DNA of 64,000 nucleotides from positions 1-64,000 of the forward strand of contig JAANDG010000092.1 of NCBI GenBank assembly GCA_036852015.1. The letters run 5' to 3'. A program made the position numbers and the translations under genes. How positions within the stretch are numbered: the stretch's first letter is position 1; the number at the start of each line of letters is the position of its first letter. The notes under the pieces were generated by a model, which had not been told where the DNA came from, made no database searches, and was given only the letters and a program-made list of their open reading frames with translations. This document shows positions 34,952 through 46,977 of the stretch, piece after piece. This DNA is from Pelodera strongyloides. Taxonomy: Eukaryota > Nematoda > Chromadorea > Rhabditida > Rhabditidae.

Positions 34952-36033
34952 TGTTTCTCAGCCTTCATTTGTTCATAGATGAATTGAACTATACTAAATA
35001 GTGATGATTCAACACTACCATAAGACGCTGAGGCGGAGACGCAGAATGGATGTCCCTGGGCACTGTACCGTGAAATAGTACAAGTTAACAGGAATACAAC
35101 TGACGGGTAACTGTAGATGAAACTAAACTCGGACCATTTGACCGAAGCATATATATATGTATTACTGTTCACTTAACCTGCTAAGATACAGTCAAATTTT
35201 GTTTGTTTACTACATAAATTCTATTGGCGATTCAATTTCCAAGTATAACAACAGTCGAGTATACATATCGGGTTTTCAAAACTGAACCAAAACTTCGAAA
35301 AAACTTTTTTATCCAAACAAATCAACAACATAAACAACAACGAAAAGTAACAACTATCAGCTACAATATCACGCAATGATAATGGTTGAGCAATTAGAAA
35401 AGAAGACATGCAGTGAGACCAAGCTGAGAGACTTCCAAAACAACTGGCAATGTGTATAACCCTGTAAAATAAGAAAAAAAAAACATGGGTGATAAAACAC
35501 TACAAACGATATCTTGCGAAGTCCAACAAAAGTACTCATAGATACCATAATCAACAAAATGACACTATAATATGATGAAGTCCAACATAAGTAATTATGT
35601 ATACCATAATCATTATGTATACCACAACTGGCAATGTGTATGACTGGCAATGTGTATAAAAAAAATGACACTATAATATGATGACACTATAATATGATGA
35701 AGTCCATGATGATACAAAATGACACTACAATATGATGAAGTCCAACATAAGTAATTATGTATACCGTAATCAACTAAATGATACTATAATATGATGTCAA
35801 ACGAAGAAAAGTACATAGTAAACAATTACGTAGACGATTATGGATTGCTCGCGCATTGATTCTTGTGTATTTTAATTCAAAGATCCATCATACGAAGAAA
35901 ATGAAACATAACAATTTTGCCAAACAGAGCCATTAAAATTAGCAACTAGCAAACATAGTATTGTATAAATGCAATTAGTTTTGCGAATTTTTGTTTCCTT
36001 TTTACGGATATGTAGGGGAATTGCATATATTAA
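34952..36033. other. AT-rich spacer with scattered short repeats
   Basis: Between 35.52 and 35.80 kb the motifs GACACTATAATATGATGAAGT and AAGTAATTATGTATACC recur four times in scrambled order, and TGGCAATGTGTAT recurs three times. No gene is seen. Confidence 0.55.
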
Positions 36034-36387
36034 AGGGATCGGCTCACCTCAAATCGTGTCTGTTTTTTCTGTTTCTTTATTTTCTATAAGGGATAATAAA
36101 AATTTGGAATACAAAAAGTAGTGTTATATTTCAATACTCACAAAGATATTAGGTGATAAAGTGGTGGATCGATCGGCCCGAAATGAAAAAGTGTTAATTG
36201 TCCCATACAAACAAGGCAGGACAATTACACTTTTTCATTTCGGGCCGATCGATCCACCACTTTATCACCTAATATCTTCGTGACTATTGAAATAGAACAC
36301 TACTTTTTGTATTCCAAATTTTTATTATCCCTTATAGAAAATAAATAAACAAAAAAAACAGACACGATTTGAGGTGAGCCGATCCCT
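36034..36387. mobile_element. 354-bp foldback MITE with TTAA target duplication
   Basis: Long arms of about 165 bp, inverted and nearly identical, with ends AGGGATCGGCTCACC and GGTGAGCCGATCCCT around a ~20-bp loop. TTAA is present on both sides (36030-36033, 36388-36391). It is non-coding. Confidence 0.88.
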
Positions 36388-36668
36388 TTAAGGCTGCTTA
36401 TGCAAAACTCTATATATTAATGTATTTTCTAGTTTTTTTTACCCAGGATACGGTAATATGGATTGTTTGAAAGGATGCAACTGCTGTTCCATACTTACAC
36501 TCTAGCAAAACGTTTTGGAAAGGTTGCACGGTGGTGTATCCGTCTCAAAACTTGTTTGCATATAAAGACCCATTACACAAATTAAGAACAAATAATGAAC
36601 ATAGGTTCAAGTTTGTGGGCCTGACCCCTTAACACAATCAAATAATCACCGACGCGAATCCAAGTCAA

Positions 36669-39600
36669 TCAAAGATGCAAATCCGCCATCCATGGAAAGT
36701 CTTTGAATTGACGGGGTGGATATGGTTTCGCAATATTTGGATTCGGAAACGACTCCTCTACCTGACGACCAGGTTTCACCTAAATGAACCGACATTGTTT
36801 TCAAGTAAAATAATTGGCCAGGATAAAGGATATGTTAAAAGGTGAGTTGCAAAATGAAAAGAGAGGAATACCAAGCTAATGGAATGAACCCATCGTGAAT
36901 TTACACGAATAAGCGTTTTCTCTGTAAGACCAGACATGCATTTCTGCAAAGTGTACTTATCCATTTACCGAAAATAGTCAAAGAAAACATGGGTTAATAA
37001 AAAATCGTATTTTATACACATATATCTACATACAACAAGGTTTGCAAAACATTGATGACACTTTTCCAAATACGTTTCATGTGGAGACTAGGTTTCACAT
37101 TCGACTATAGATTGCTAGTCGAAGCGCCGTGTATTAGTTAATCAGGAGACTTTTCCATATTTTTCTTCTTTAAGCTACAAATTGATTCGGATTTGGGAAT
37201 TTGTTTTCGAAACTAGTCACTTACATGATAATTTACATAATTTGTATTGATCGTGGTGGATTTAAAATAACAATAAGTTATAATTTCGGTGACACCTAGC
37301 CCATTTAAAAAAAATTACAACTACCAGAAAAAACTCACATTGTATTTTTTGTGCTCTTCCTCCAACATTCGGGTATGTAAGTGCTCGATTTGTTCACGGT
37401 ACTCTCTGTCCTCTTTTTCCAGAGATTCGAGGTCCAGATGGGTCGGCATGTGCTCTTTCATCAATTGTGCCATGTCTATCTTTCGGAAAGACGGAACGAG
37501 TATCTCCTAGAAATAGACCAGCATTAAGAAATAGGCCAATTACAAAACGCTTGCTTTCAACTCCGACTATCATGATAATGTGTACTCACGGTAATCAGGA
37601 TTTGTTTAGTACGTTAAGAAAGGCCTCAATTTCTCTTCTTTCGAAATAAATTTTGCCATAGCTATTTTTTGACGCCCTTTAGAAAAAAAGCCATTCGTCT
37701 ATATTAATGGGGTCGAAAATCCGCACGCAAACAATAATCGGAAAAGAACAACCTTGTAACGTAATTTCCTTTGGGCCTCTTCAGTAGAAGACAAATTTGC
37801 AATTTTTTCCATTACGAGATCATCTTCCAAAACCTCCAATGCCTCAGGAACAGCCTTCTGAATTCAGTATTTCTGTGAGCAAAGCACTATTATTTTTAAT
37901 ATATTCACCTATTCAATAAAGAGCGAAGCATAATAAATAGTTTACACACTTACATTACGACTCAGTAAGAAAGAAGTGAAACACGCGACACTACCTGAAC
38001 TACTGTAGCTTTCGACGGCTTGCCCGCCTTTATCTTCGGCAACTTCTAAAAGTAAGTGAATTAAATGAAAATTATAATAAAAAATGGCCAACATTCAAAT
38101 TGTTGCTGAAGAATACTGAAGAAATGCGTTCACATTCTGAAGTAAATCTGAACGGATTGCTGGCGTCGCTACAAACAGATAAAAAGAAGCATAATCGCTC
38201 AAACACACTACTAAAGGGTCGGGCCCACCACTCTGAACATATATTTATTATTTGCTGTTTATGAAGAGTGTTTACTATACTATATAAAAAGTTTCAACCG
38301 GATTCACCGCAGTGAAACTTGTCAAGAAAGTTTTACTTCAGAGTATGCAGTACGGAAAATCAATTGCATCCTTATTTCCTCAATGTGTGTGTCCCGAGGG
38401 CATCTCGCTCTTTTTGTCTGTCCATTATTTCTCTGGCTATACAGTACACTCGGGAGACACGATAAGAAAATAAGGGTTAAAATTCCGTTTGTATATGTTA
38501 CAATAAACACCCTTTATAAAATCAATAAAAAAATACAGGTTCAAGTTGGCGTGTCCGACCCTTTAAGATTATAGGAAAGGTGTTCCTCAGGAGTTTAAGA
38601 TGGGATATCTTCACGAATATAAGAAGAAGAACACACCCTGATATTATTCTGGACCTGAGTCCCGGAACTAGCTCCTGCAGTGACGGCGTTGTTTGGTTCG
38701 CCGACTTCCTAAAACAAAACGAGTCACTATTGACTCTTCAGAAGTAAGTTTGAAGTTTAACATGGGATATCTTCACGAATACAAGAAAAAGAACATACCC
38801 TGACATAATGATGGGCCCTAGTCCCGGAACGCGCTCTGGTAGTGACGGAGTGTGGTTCGCCGACTTTCTAAAACAAAACGAGTAACTATTGACTCTTCAG
38901 AAGTAAGTTTGAAGTTTAACATGGGATATCTTCACGAATACAAACAAGAAGAAGAACATACCGTGATATTACTCTGGGCCCGAGTCGCGGAACGAGCTCT
39001 TGTAGTGACGGCGTGTGGTTTACCGACTTCCTAAAACAAAACCAGTAACTATTGACTCTTCAGAAGTAAGTTTGAAGTTTAATATGGATATCTTCACGAA
39101 TACAAACAAGAAGAAGAACATACCCTGACATAATGCTGGGCCCGAGTACCGGATTTCGCTCTTGTAGTGACGGCGTGTGGTTCACCGACATCCTAAAACA
39201 CAACGAGTAACTATTGACTCTTCAGAAGTAAGTTTGAAGTTTAACATGGGATATCTTCACGAACACAGGAAGAAGAACATACCCTGACATAATGCTGGGA
39301 CCGAGTCGCGGAACGAGCTCTTGTAGTGACGGCGTGTGGTTCACCGACTTCCTAAAACAAAACGAGTAACTATTGACTCTTCAGTTTAAAATGGGATATC
39401 TTCACGAATACAAGAAGAAGAACATACCCTGACATAATGATGGGCCCGAGTACCGGATTTCGCTCTTGTAGTGACGGCGTGTGGTTCACCGACTTCCTAA
39501 AACAAAACGAGTAACTATTGACTCTTCAGTTTAAAATGGGATATCTTCACGAATACAAGAAGAAGAACATACCCTGACATAATGCTGGGCCCGAGTACCG

Positions 39601-42600
39601 GATTTCGCTCTTGTAGTGACGGCGTGTGGTTCACCGACTTCCTAAAACAAAACGAGTAACTATTGACTCTTCAGAAGTAAGTTTGAAGTTTAACATGGGA
39701 TATCTTCACGAACACAGGAAGAAGAACATACCCTGACATAATGCTGGGACCGAGTCGCGGAACGAGCTCTTGTAGTGACGGCGTGTGGTTCACCGACATC
39801 CTAAAACACAACGAGTAACTATTGACTCTTCAGAAGTAAGTTTGAAGTTTAACATGGGATATCTTCACGAACACAGGAAGAAGAACATACCCTGACATAA
39901 TGCTGGGACCGAGTCGCGGAACGAGCTCTTGTAGTGACGGCGTGTGGTTCACCGACATCCTAAAACACAACGAGTAACTATTGACTCTTCAGAAGTAAGT
40001 TTGAAGTTTAACATGGGATATCTTCACGAATACAAGAAGAAGAACATACCGTGATATTACTCTGGTCCCGAGTCCCGGAACGCGCTCTTGTAGTGACGGC
40101 GTGTGGTTCACCGACTTCCTAAAACAAAACGAGTAACTATTGACTCTTCAGTTTAAAATGGGATATCTTCACGAATACAAGAAGAAGAACATACCCTGAC
40201 ATAATGCTGGGCCCGAGTACCGGATTTCGCTCTTGTAGTGACGGCGTGTGGTTCGCCGGCTTCCTAAAACAAAACGAGTAACTATTGACTCTTCAGAAGT
40301 AAGTTTGAAGTTAACATGAGATATGTTCACGAATACTAGAAGAAGAACATACCGTGATATTACTCTGGGCCAGAGTCCCGGAAGTCCCGGAACGCACTCT
40401 TGCAGTGACGGCGTGTGGTTCACCGACTTCCTAAAACAAAACGAGTAACTATTGACTCTTCAGTTTAAAATGGGATATCTTCACGAATACAAGAAGAAGA
40501 ACATACCCTGACATAATGCTGGGCCCGAGTACCGGATTTCGCTCTTGTAGTGACGGCGTGTGGTTCACCGACTTCCTAAAACAAAACGAGTAACTATTGA
40601 CTCTTCAGAAGTAAGTTTGAAGTTTAACATGGGATATCTTCACGAACACAGGAAGAAGAACATACCCTGACATAATGCTGGGACCGAGTCGCGGAACGAG
40701 CTCTTGTAGTGACGGCGTGTGGTTCGCCGACTTCCTAAAACAAAACGAGTAACTATTGACTCTTCAGTTTAAGTAAGTTTGAAGTCTTAATCATTCACGA
40801 ATACAAGAAGAAGAACATACCCTGACATAATGCTGGGCCCGAGTACCGGATTTCGCTCTTGTAGTGACGGCGTGTGGTTCACCGACATCCTAAAACACAA
40901 CGAGTAACTATTGACTCTTCAGAAGTAAGTTTGAAGTTTAACATGGGATATCTTCACGAATATAAGAAGAAGAACACACCCTGATATTACTCTGGGCCCG
41001 AGTCGCGGAACGAGCTCTTGTAGTGACGGCGTGTGGTTCGCCGACTTCCTAAAACAAAACGAGTAACTATTGACTCTTCAGAAGTAAGTTTGAAGTTTAA
41101 CATGCGATATCTTCACGAATATAAGAAGAAGAACACACCCTGATATTACTCTGGACGCGAGTCCCGGAACGCCCTCTTGTAGTGACGGCGTGTGGTTCGC
41201 CGACTTCCTAAAACAAAACGAGTAACTATTGACTCCAGTTCAAAATGGGATATCTTCACGAATACAAGAAGAAGAACATACCCTGACATAATGCTGGGCC
41301 CCAGTACCGGATTTCGCTCTCGCAGTGACGGCGTGTGGTTCGCCGGCTTCCTAAAACAAAACGAGTAACCATTGACTCTTCAGAAGTAAGTTTGAAGTTA
41401 ACATGAGATATTTTCACGAATACAAGAAGAAGAACACACCCTGATATTACTCTGGACGCGAGTCCCGGAACGCCCTCTTGTAGTGACGGCGTGTGGTTCG
41501 CCGACTTCCTAAAACAAAACGAGTAACTATTGACTCTTCAGAAATAAGTTTGAAGTTTAACATGGGATATCTTCACGAATAAAAGAAGAAGAACATACCC
41601 TGACATAATGCTGAACCTTCACGTGATCATAACATAGGACGGACACAGTATGCGTTCTACGAGCTCCCTGGTCGACCATCGGTACATCTCGCCCTTTGGG
41701 CTGCTCCTTCGCCAGAACTTTCACACCAATTGGTTTTCCGTTCGGTTTTGTTTTCTCAGCCTAAATTAACATATTATATTGCAATATTGCAAAGAACGGG
41801 CGGAAAAAAAACAAATGTTATTTACTATAAATTAGAGCGAAACCGTTACTTGAAAATAATAAGCACCTTAAGGAAGACTAACCTTGACTTTCTTTGTGGC
41901 CTTCGTACGGGAGCTCTGAAAGTAGGTTCACATACTATACAAATTTCGTTTGTAGGCAATGCATAAAAGCACAACGGAGTTCAGTAATTTAAAATACCGG
42001 GTCGACGGACGTTCTAAAATAGAAACATACGAATAAAAACTGACCTTTACTTTCACAACCTTTGGTCCGATTGTCACAACCTTTGGTTTAGTCTTTGTTT
42101 TCGCAACCTTTGGCTTAGTCTTTATCTTCACAGCCTTTGGCTTAGTTCCCTGAAATCAGCTTCATAAACCATCAAACAAAACAAAAAGAAGCAAACCAGT
42201 ATCAGATATTAATATGATAATGCTTAAAACAGAAAGAACAACTGCCTTCTCGCCAAAAAAAAGAGCAGAAAGACAACGAATCGAAAGATACAAACCGCTT
42301 CCGTCGCTTTTCGGTTGGAGATACTCTGGAGGTACTGGATGTAGTATGGTTTCTAAACATTCAAGATTATCAATAGACCTGGGACGATAATGCTATTGGG
42401 CTATTCTATTTCGGTTACATTGCCAATGCTAAAACAAATTTAAGCAAATAGAGCAACTTATTTGACACACACAAAAAAAATGAAGAAAACCTGACCGGCT
42501 TGAAGACCCTGGAAGACGAGCGTTTGTTGGTGTTCGTGACGACATCGCTCTTCTTTTGCGTTACCCTTTTACTTATACCAGCACTCTTCTTTCGCCCAAG

Positions 42601-42791
42601 CTTCTATAAATATTAGAAAATAATAAACCACTTAGTGCCTGAAGCAAAGCGTGACTTAAAATGATAACCGAAACCGAGCTTCAGTCGGAAAACTAACAAT
42701 GGTGAAATGCCATGTGAATAAATATCAACCAAAAACTTACCGTCAGGGTCAGTTCTTTCTTCTTGGACGAAGAATTTCCTCGGGGAGCCAT
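36669..42791 (-). CDS. Gene B: paralogue of gene A with 19 array exons and a different C-terminus
   Basis: Start MAPRGNSSSKKKE at 42791. Exons: 42741-42791, 42496-42603, 42296-42352, 42045-42149, 41883-41915, 41599-41760, nineteen array exons (41508 down to 38637), 37995-38045, 37753-37857, 37339-37506, 36872-36943, 36669-36779 (stop); 30 exons, about 781 residues, every intron phase 0. The first five exons copy gene A. The sixth is gene A's exon cut after YDHVK and joined in frame to the end of an array unit (QHYVR). No chromo-barrel is present. The C-terminal ~168 residues are charged (KAVPEALEVLEDDL, EILVPSFRKIDM, REYREQIEHLHTRML) and end in FPWMADLHL. EILVPSFR recalls the PEHE domain of MSL1/KANSL1, and VPEAL..LEDD the start of MRG domains; neither is secure. 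It is likely nuclear, from its Lys-rich N-terminus. Confidence 0.7.
38215..38562. mobile_element. 348-bp MITE relative inside a gene B intron
   Basis: The ends AGGGTCGGGCCCACC and GGCGTGTCCGACCCT are inverted and related to those of the 36034 element. Similarity of the arms continues inward for about 80 bp at lower identity. Flanks are CTAA (38211-38214) and TTAA (38563-38566). It lies between the last array exon and exon 37995-38045. Confidence 0.7.
38637..41508 (-). repeat. Tandem exon array B: 19 exons plus one fused unit
   Basis: Exons start at plus positions 38637, 38799, 38962, 39124, 39283, 39428, 39573, 39732, 39891, 40050, 40195, 40353, 40507, 40666, 40821, 40980, 41139, 41282 and 41440. 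Seventeen are 69 nt, 40353-40430 is 78 nt and 38637-38708 is 72 nt. Spacing is mostly 159 bp, with shorter units of 143-145 bp that lack part of the intron. Acceptors are TTTTGTTTTAG or TGTGTTTTAG. Donors are GTATGT or GTGTGT. No stop was found in frame in any exon. The half unit at 41599 is fused to the preceding gene exon. Confidence 0.9.
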
Positions 42792-44609
42792 AATTCCAAC
42801 TTTTCCTTGGAAAAAACTATTCCCGATAGCAACACGGCCTGAAAGGAATGCACATCATTCGTGTCGGACTTACAGTAAAAGAACAGGAACCACAAACTAT
42901 TAAATTGTTGACGTAGATTATAAACCTTCAAACATTACAAACAACAGAAAGCCTTATCTAAATGATAAGTAAATCTTTCAAATGCGACGAAATGAAATAA
43001 ATCCTTTTTGAATAAAAGAATCGTTTCAAAAAGGCAAAGTTCAAAATCAGTGAAATAAAATCTTTTTTGAATAAAAGGATCGTTTCAAAACGGCAAAGTT
43101 TAAAATCAGTCCTATCAAACACTTAATAGAAATAGAGAATGTTGAATGATATAACGCGTTCTTTAAACAAAACTCATATTTCGAAAAAACTTGAAAAATG
43201 AAGGTTTCACTACTCTGCTTTTCCGTAAAACCGCGCGCAGTTTTGAAGAAACTTGAAAAGTACGCTATGCTACTATCGCCAAAATTCGTCGCGAATAAAC
43301 AACTTCGCGTGAGTCATTTATTAAAATGCGTGTATTCTGGTAAATATTAATAATTCGACTTGTTTTATGGATAGAAAATAAGCTTTTTTGACAAAGAGTG
43401 AATTACTTGCCAGACAACCCTGCAGAAGAGAAGTCTTAAAAATAAAACAATAGTATATCAAACACCTACAATAAAACAATCACATTGCGTTCGTTTCTTT
43501 TCAGATTCCATTTTTCTTTATGTGGTTTCCATCTCAAGTACCGTAAGCTAAAAATAATATTAAAAAGTCGTACACTAAAAAGTACTGTAACCCGTTATAC
43601 GATTAAATTTAATGGAAATTAACTCTAGATCGTTCCACTGTGAAAAGTAGATGAAAAATTAGGTTCTTTTCTTCTTTGTACAAAATCATATTGTTTTTAA
43701 ATATTTCGATTTACAAAATAATTACAAAATAAGAACCTGGAATGTTGCGAAAAAAATAGCATCCACTGTCGTCCTCCAAGATGACCATATTGCACGCAAC
43801 CACTGAAAGTTGTTAATATTATAAAATGAAGCACAATGTACTAATTGTTTTCTTTCTTTTGTCGAGTTTTATACAAAAAATCAACCCAATTTTCATTTCT
43901 TTCATTGAACGTTCTTTTCTTAATGAAAACATTTTTTAGATCATACAGTATCCAGCTTAGTGTATTCGTGAGAAATAACTTCTAGCGGCCATCGTTTGCA
44001 TAGTCCCAATAAAGAGCCGTGGATTTTTGTGTGGAATGTACCCCCACTACTATTTGTAATCGATAGCCAGATATTGAGGAATTTGAAAGTTTCTTCCGTT
44101 TTGAGGCTAACATTGTCATGTCTATAGTATTAGCTGCTAACAGTTTACTCTGCATGTACTGATGCACAAACCAAGTAACTTGTGACTACACTCGATAGGT
44201 GAAATAAATAAAGACTCGCGTAAATAAACGAGCCGGGGTTTTCTACCGATAATTGCGACATGAGTCGCGTCCAAGGACATGATTGGTCCAACAAAGTGCA
44301 GTGACTGCTGGAAACTAAAAAAAAATACTATATTTTAGGCAAATTATACATGAATGCGTAATATTTCGTGGTGGAATATTCGTTCGAAGGCCAACGAAAA
44401 TTATTGATGGTTTGAAGACAACAAACGAAAATCGAAGCGCAAAAATAAAGCCTACAATTAATTGAAGGAATATATAGATAAATCATAAGCTACAGATTAA
44501 ATTAATCTCCTAGTATGGAGCAAGGATCTAAAACGAGTATTTTTCTTACATGTAAAACAATTTATTACAAATGCTAAGATTCACATTTTTTATCTTGTGT
44601 CTATCTTAA

Positions 44610-44772
44610 AGCGTAATGCTAGTCCCTTTGGAAAATTTGCATATGATAAGCAAATCCTATGTATCCTATGCTAATTTTGTACGATCGTCCACGGCAATCG
44701 TACAAAATTAGCATAGGATGCATAGGATTTGCTTATCATATGCAAATTTTCCAAAGAGGCTAGCATTTCGCT
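44610..44772. mobile_element. Foldback MITE with TTAA target duplication (copy B)
   Basis: Duplicate of the 26151-26313 element, carried within the segmental duplication. TTAA at 44606-44609 and 44773-44776. Confidence 0.8.
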
Positions 44773-45456
44773 TTAAGTAGAAATAAGTGGAAGTTGACTA
44801 GGAAATATGACAGGAATTGATTGATTTCAGCATAATATTGCTAACAATATATCCGAAAAAATGGTATTAATGAAGCGGTATTTTTTAAATATTTTTCTGG
44901 CAAAATATATATGTGAAAATTAGATCTTTAAATTTTTAGTTATGATAGTATCACTAATTCGCGCTAGGAGAAGTTTGATGGTTCAGCACATCACGGATTT
45001 GTTCATACTTTTAACTGCACATTTGAAAGTGTAAAAGTTGCTTATCTAGAAGTTTTAATTCTATGTTATCAGTTAATACAGGCGATCAGTCGAGTATATG
45101 CTAGGATTTCCGATATTAACTGTTCTTTTCTTAACGAGATAAACAATATAAGTATACAAGTGTGGGTTTTGTCTCGATATGATTGAAGAATCGATTAAGT
45201 AGTCCTATGGAGCAAATAACAGCCATCTCGGTTGTAGTTTGGAATCGGACTGGTCCCGTTGCGAGGCATTGTACGGTGGCACTACGAATAATGTATTGAC
45301 CTTACAGAGCTTTTTTTGCGGTCGCATTGGTTTTTGAATTACTATCAAAATACAAAAAGGAGAACAAGTTACAAGTGATAGTGAATGCAGGATAATTGTA
45401 ATGATACCATGGACAAATAATTTTCATACCTAATTACATAGTAGTAAAACAGTGTA

Positions 45457-45524
45457 GAGGTATGGGAATTGAACCCAAGACCTATCGCACGCTAAGCTAG
45501 CTATCTACGACTGTGCTATAACCC
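45457..45524 (-). tRNA. Degenerate tRNA-Ala(AGC)-like sequence (copy B)
   Basis: Duplicate of the 26984-27051 sequence with GCGTG in place of GCATG next to the anticodon loop. The same reservations apply. Confidence 0.33.
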
Positions 45525-46977
45525 ATAACAATTTTGTCCTATGAATGTATTAAATTCGTTTGGGAGTTGATCACGCCACAGCGTTTTCGAATATAAAAAG
45601 GGGGGGGGGGTAAAATTGAAGAATAGTACCCCCATGGTAGTTGACTATCCAAAATGGAAACATTAATACCAGACAGCAAAGGGTAGAATATTACCCCAAC
45701 TTTCAGTATCCCAGTGGTAGTTCATTACGCCTAGCTATGAGGTAGAAAACTTCATAAATGTGGAAGTAATTTTTTAAAATCGGGTAGTATGTTTCCCTTG
45801 GGCTACCTAGATAATCTTTAACAATACTACACCTACGATTGGAGTTTACTACCCCTTTAAAAATTCTAACCCCTTTTGACTCAATATAGTCAATAACGAG
45901 CAATTGGGGTACTTATGCTAAAGGTAATTTAACATGATTAACATTTGGGATAGACATGTTAAAAGGAAGCGAATCCCCGAGCACAGCTCCATCCCGAGCA
46001 ATCTCATTACATTTGCACCGTTTACGCGTTTGGTATAACACGATACGCTTCAGGCTATCAAACTATATAGTTTTCTATATTCATGGACTCTTCATATTAG
46101 TGCATCTTACTTCTTTTTTTAGTTCATAACTTGACAATAGTTAGCTGCGGTGGAAGAACATGTTTTGCGACAGATGGACGCTGGTTAACTTGTTCAATTC
46201 ATGATTTAATGCTGCTAAAATGTTTTTTTTTGTACCAAACAAAATTACGTCCAACAGGTTTGAATACTGGATCGGTATATAGGATTGCTTAGAGAAAGGA
46301 TAATTCATTGTCACCGATTCAAATTTGCACGATTAGGTTTTCTACAGTTGCCCGACTCGTTTTTAGCGCGGAAATTTCAATTTCACCAACTTGCAGTTCA
46401 TAACTTGACAATAGTTTAAACATTACATGTAGCCCAACAAAATACCGAACCTGGTGCAAGAAACATTTTATACAAAACATTCATCACATTTATTATTGAA
46501 TGACATCACGGAGTGCTTAGATTAAAATAAATCAATTCGTTATGTAAGTAGAATAATACATTATAACAACAAGAAAGAACGCTGTCTTTTTCTACACAAT
46601 GTAACTGAACGGTATTTGAAAAGAACGCAAAAATGACACATGTGAGGCTCTACATTTCCACGAAACTTGGCTATTTGGTAGAATTCTTTTAGTGACTATA
46701 TCCGATCACACTGGCTACCTGTGTTATCAATAAATATGTACGAAAGATTGGTAAACGTTGGGTGAAATCAAATTACAAACGTTGAGCTCAACTAAATATA
46801 AAAAATACGCCAGAGAATGAATTACACGTTGTGGGTATCCATGCATAAATATTTAAGTATTATTTGTAACTATCAAGAGGGGGGGGGGGTAATTAGGGAG
46901 ATTTAGGATTGCTTATGCAAGGGCACGGGTAGAGAAAATTCATGAAGGACAAGTATGCTTCTTTGTGATTCTGGTCA

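Noticed and set aside
37600..37680. Extra gene B exon between 37753 and 37506
   Set aside because: Any phase-0 reading from the available acceptors hits a stop, whereas direct splicing from 37753 to 37506 keeps the frame.
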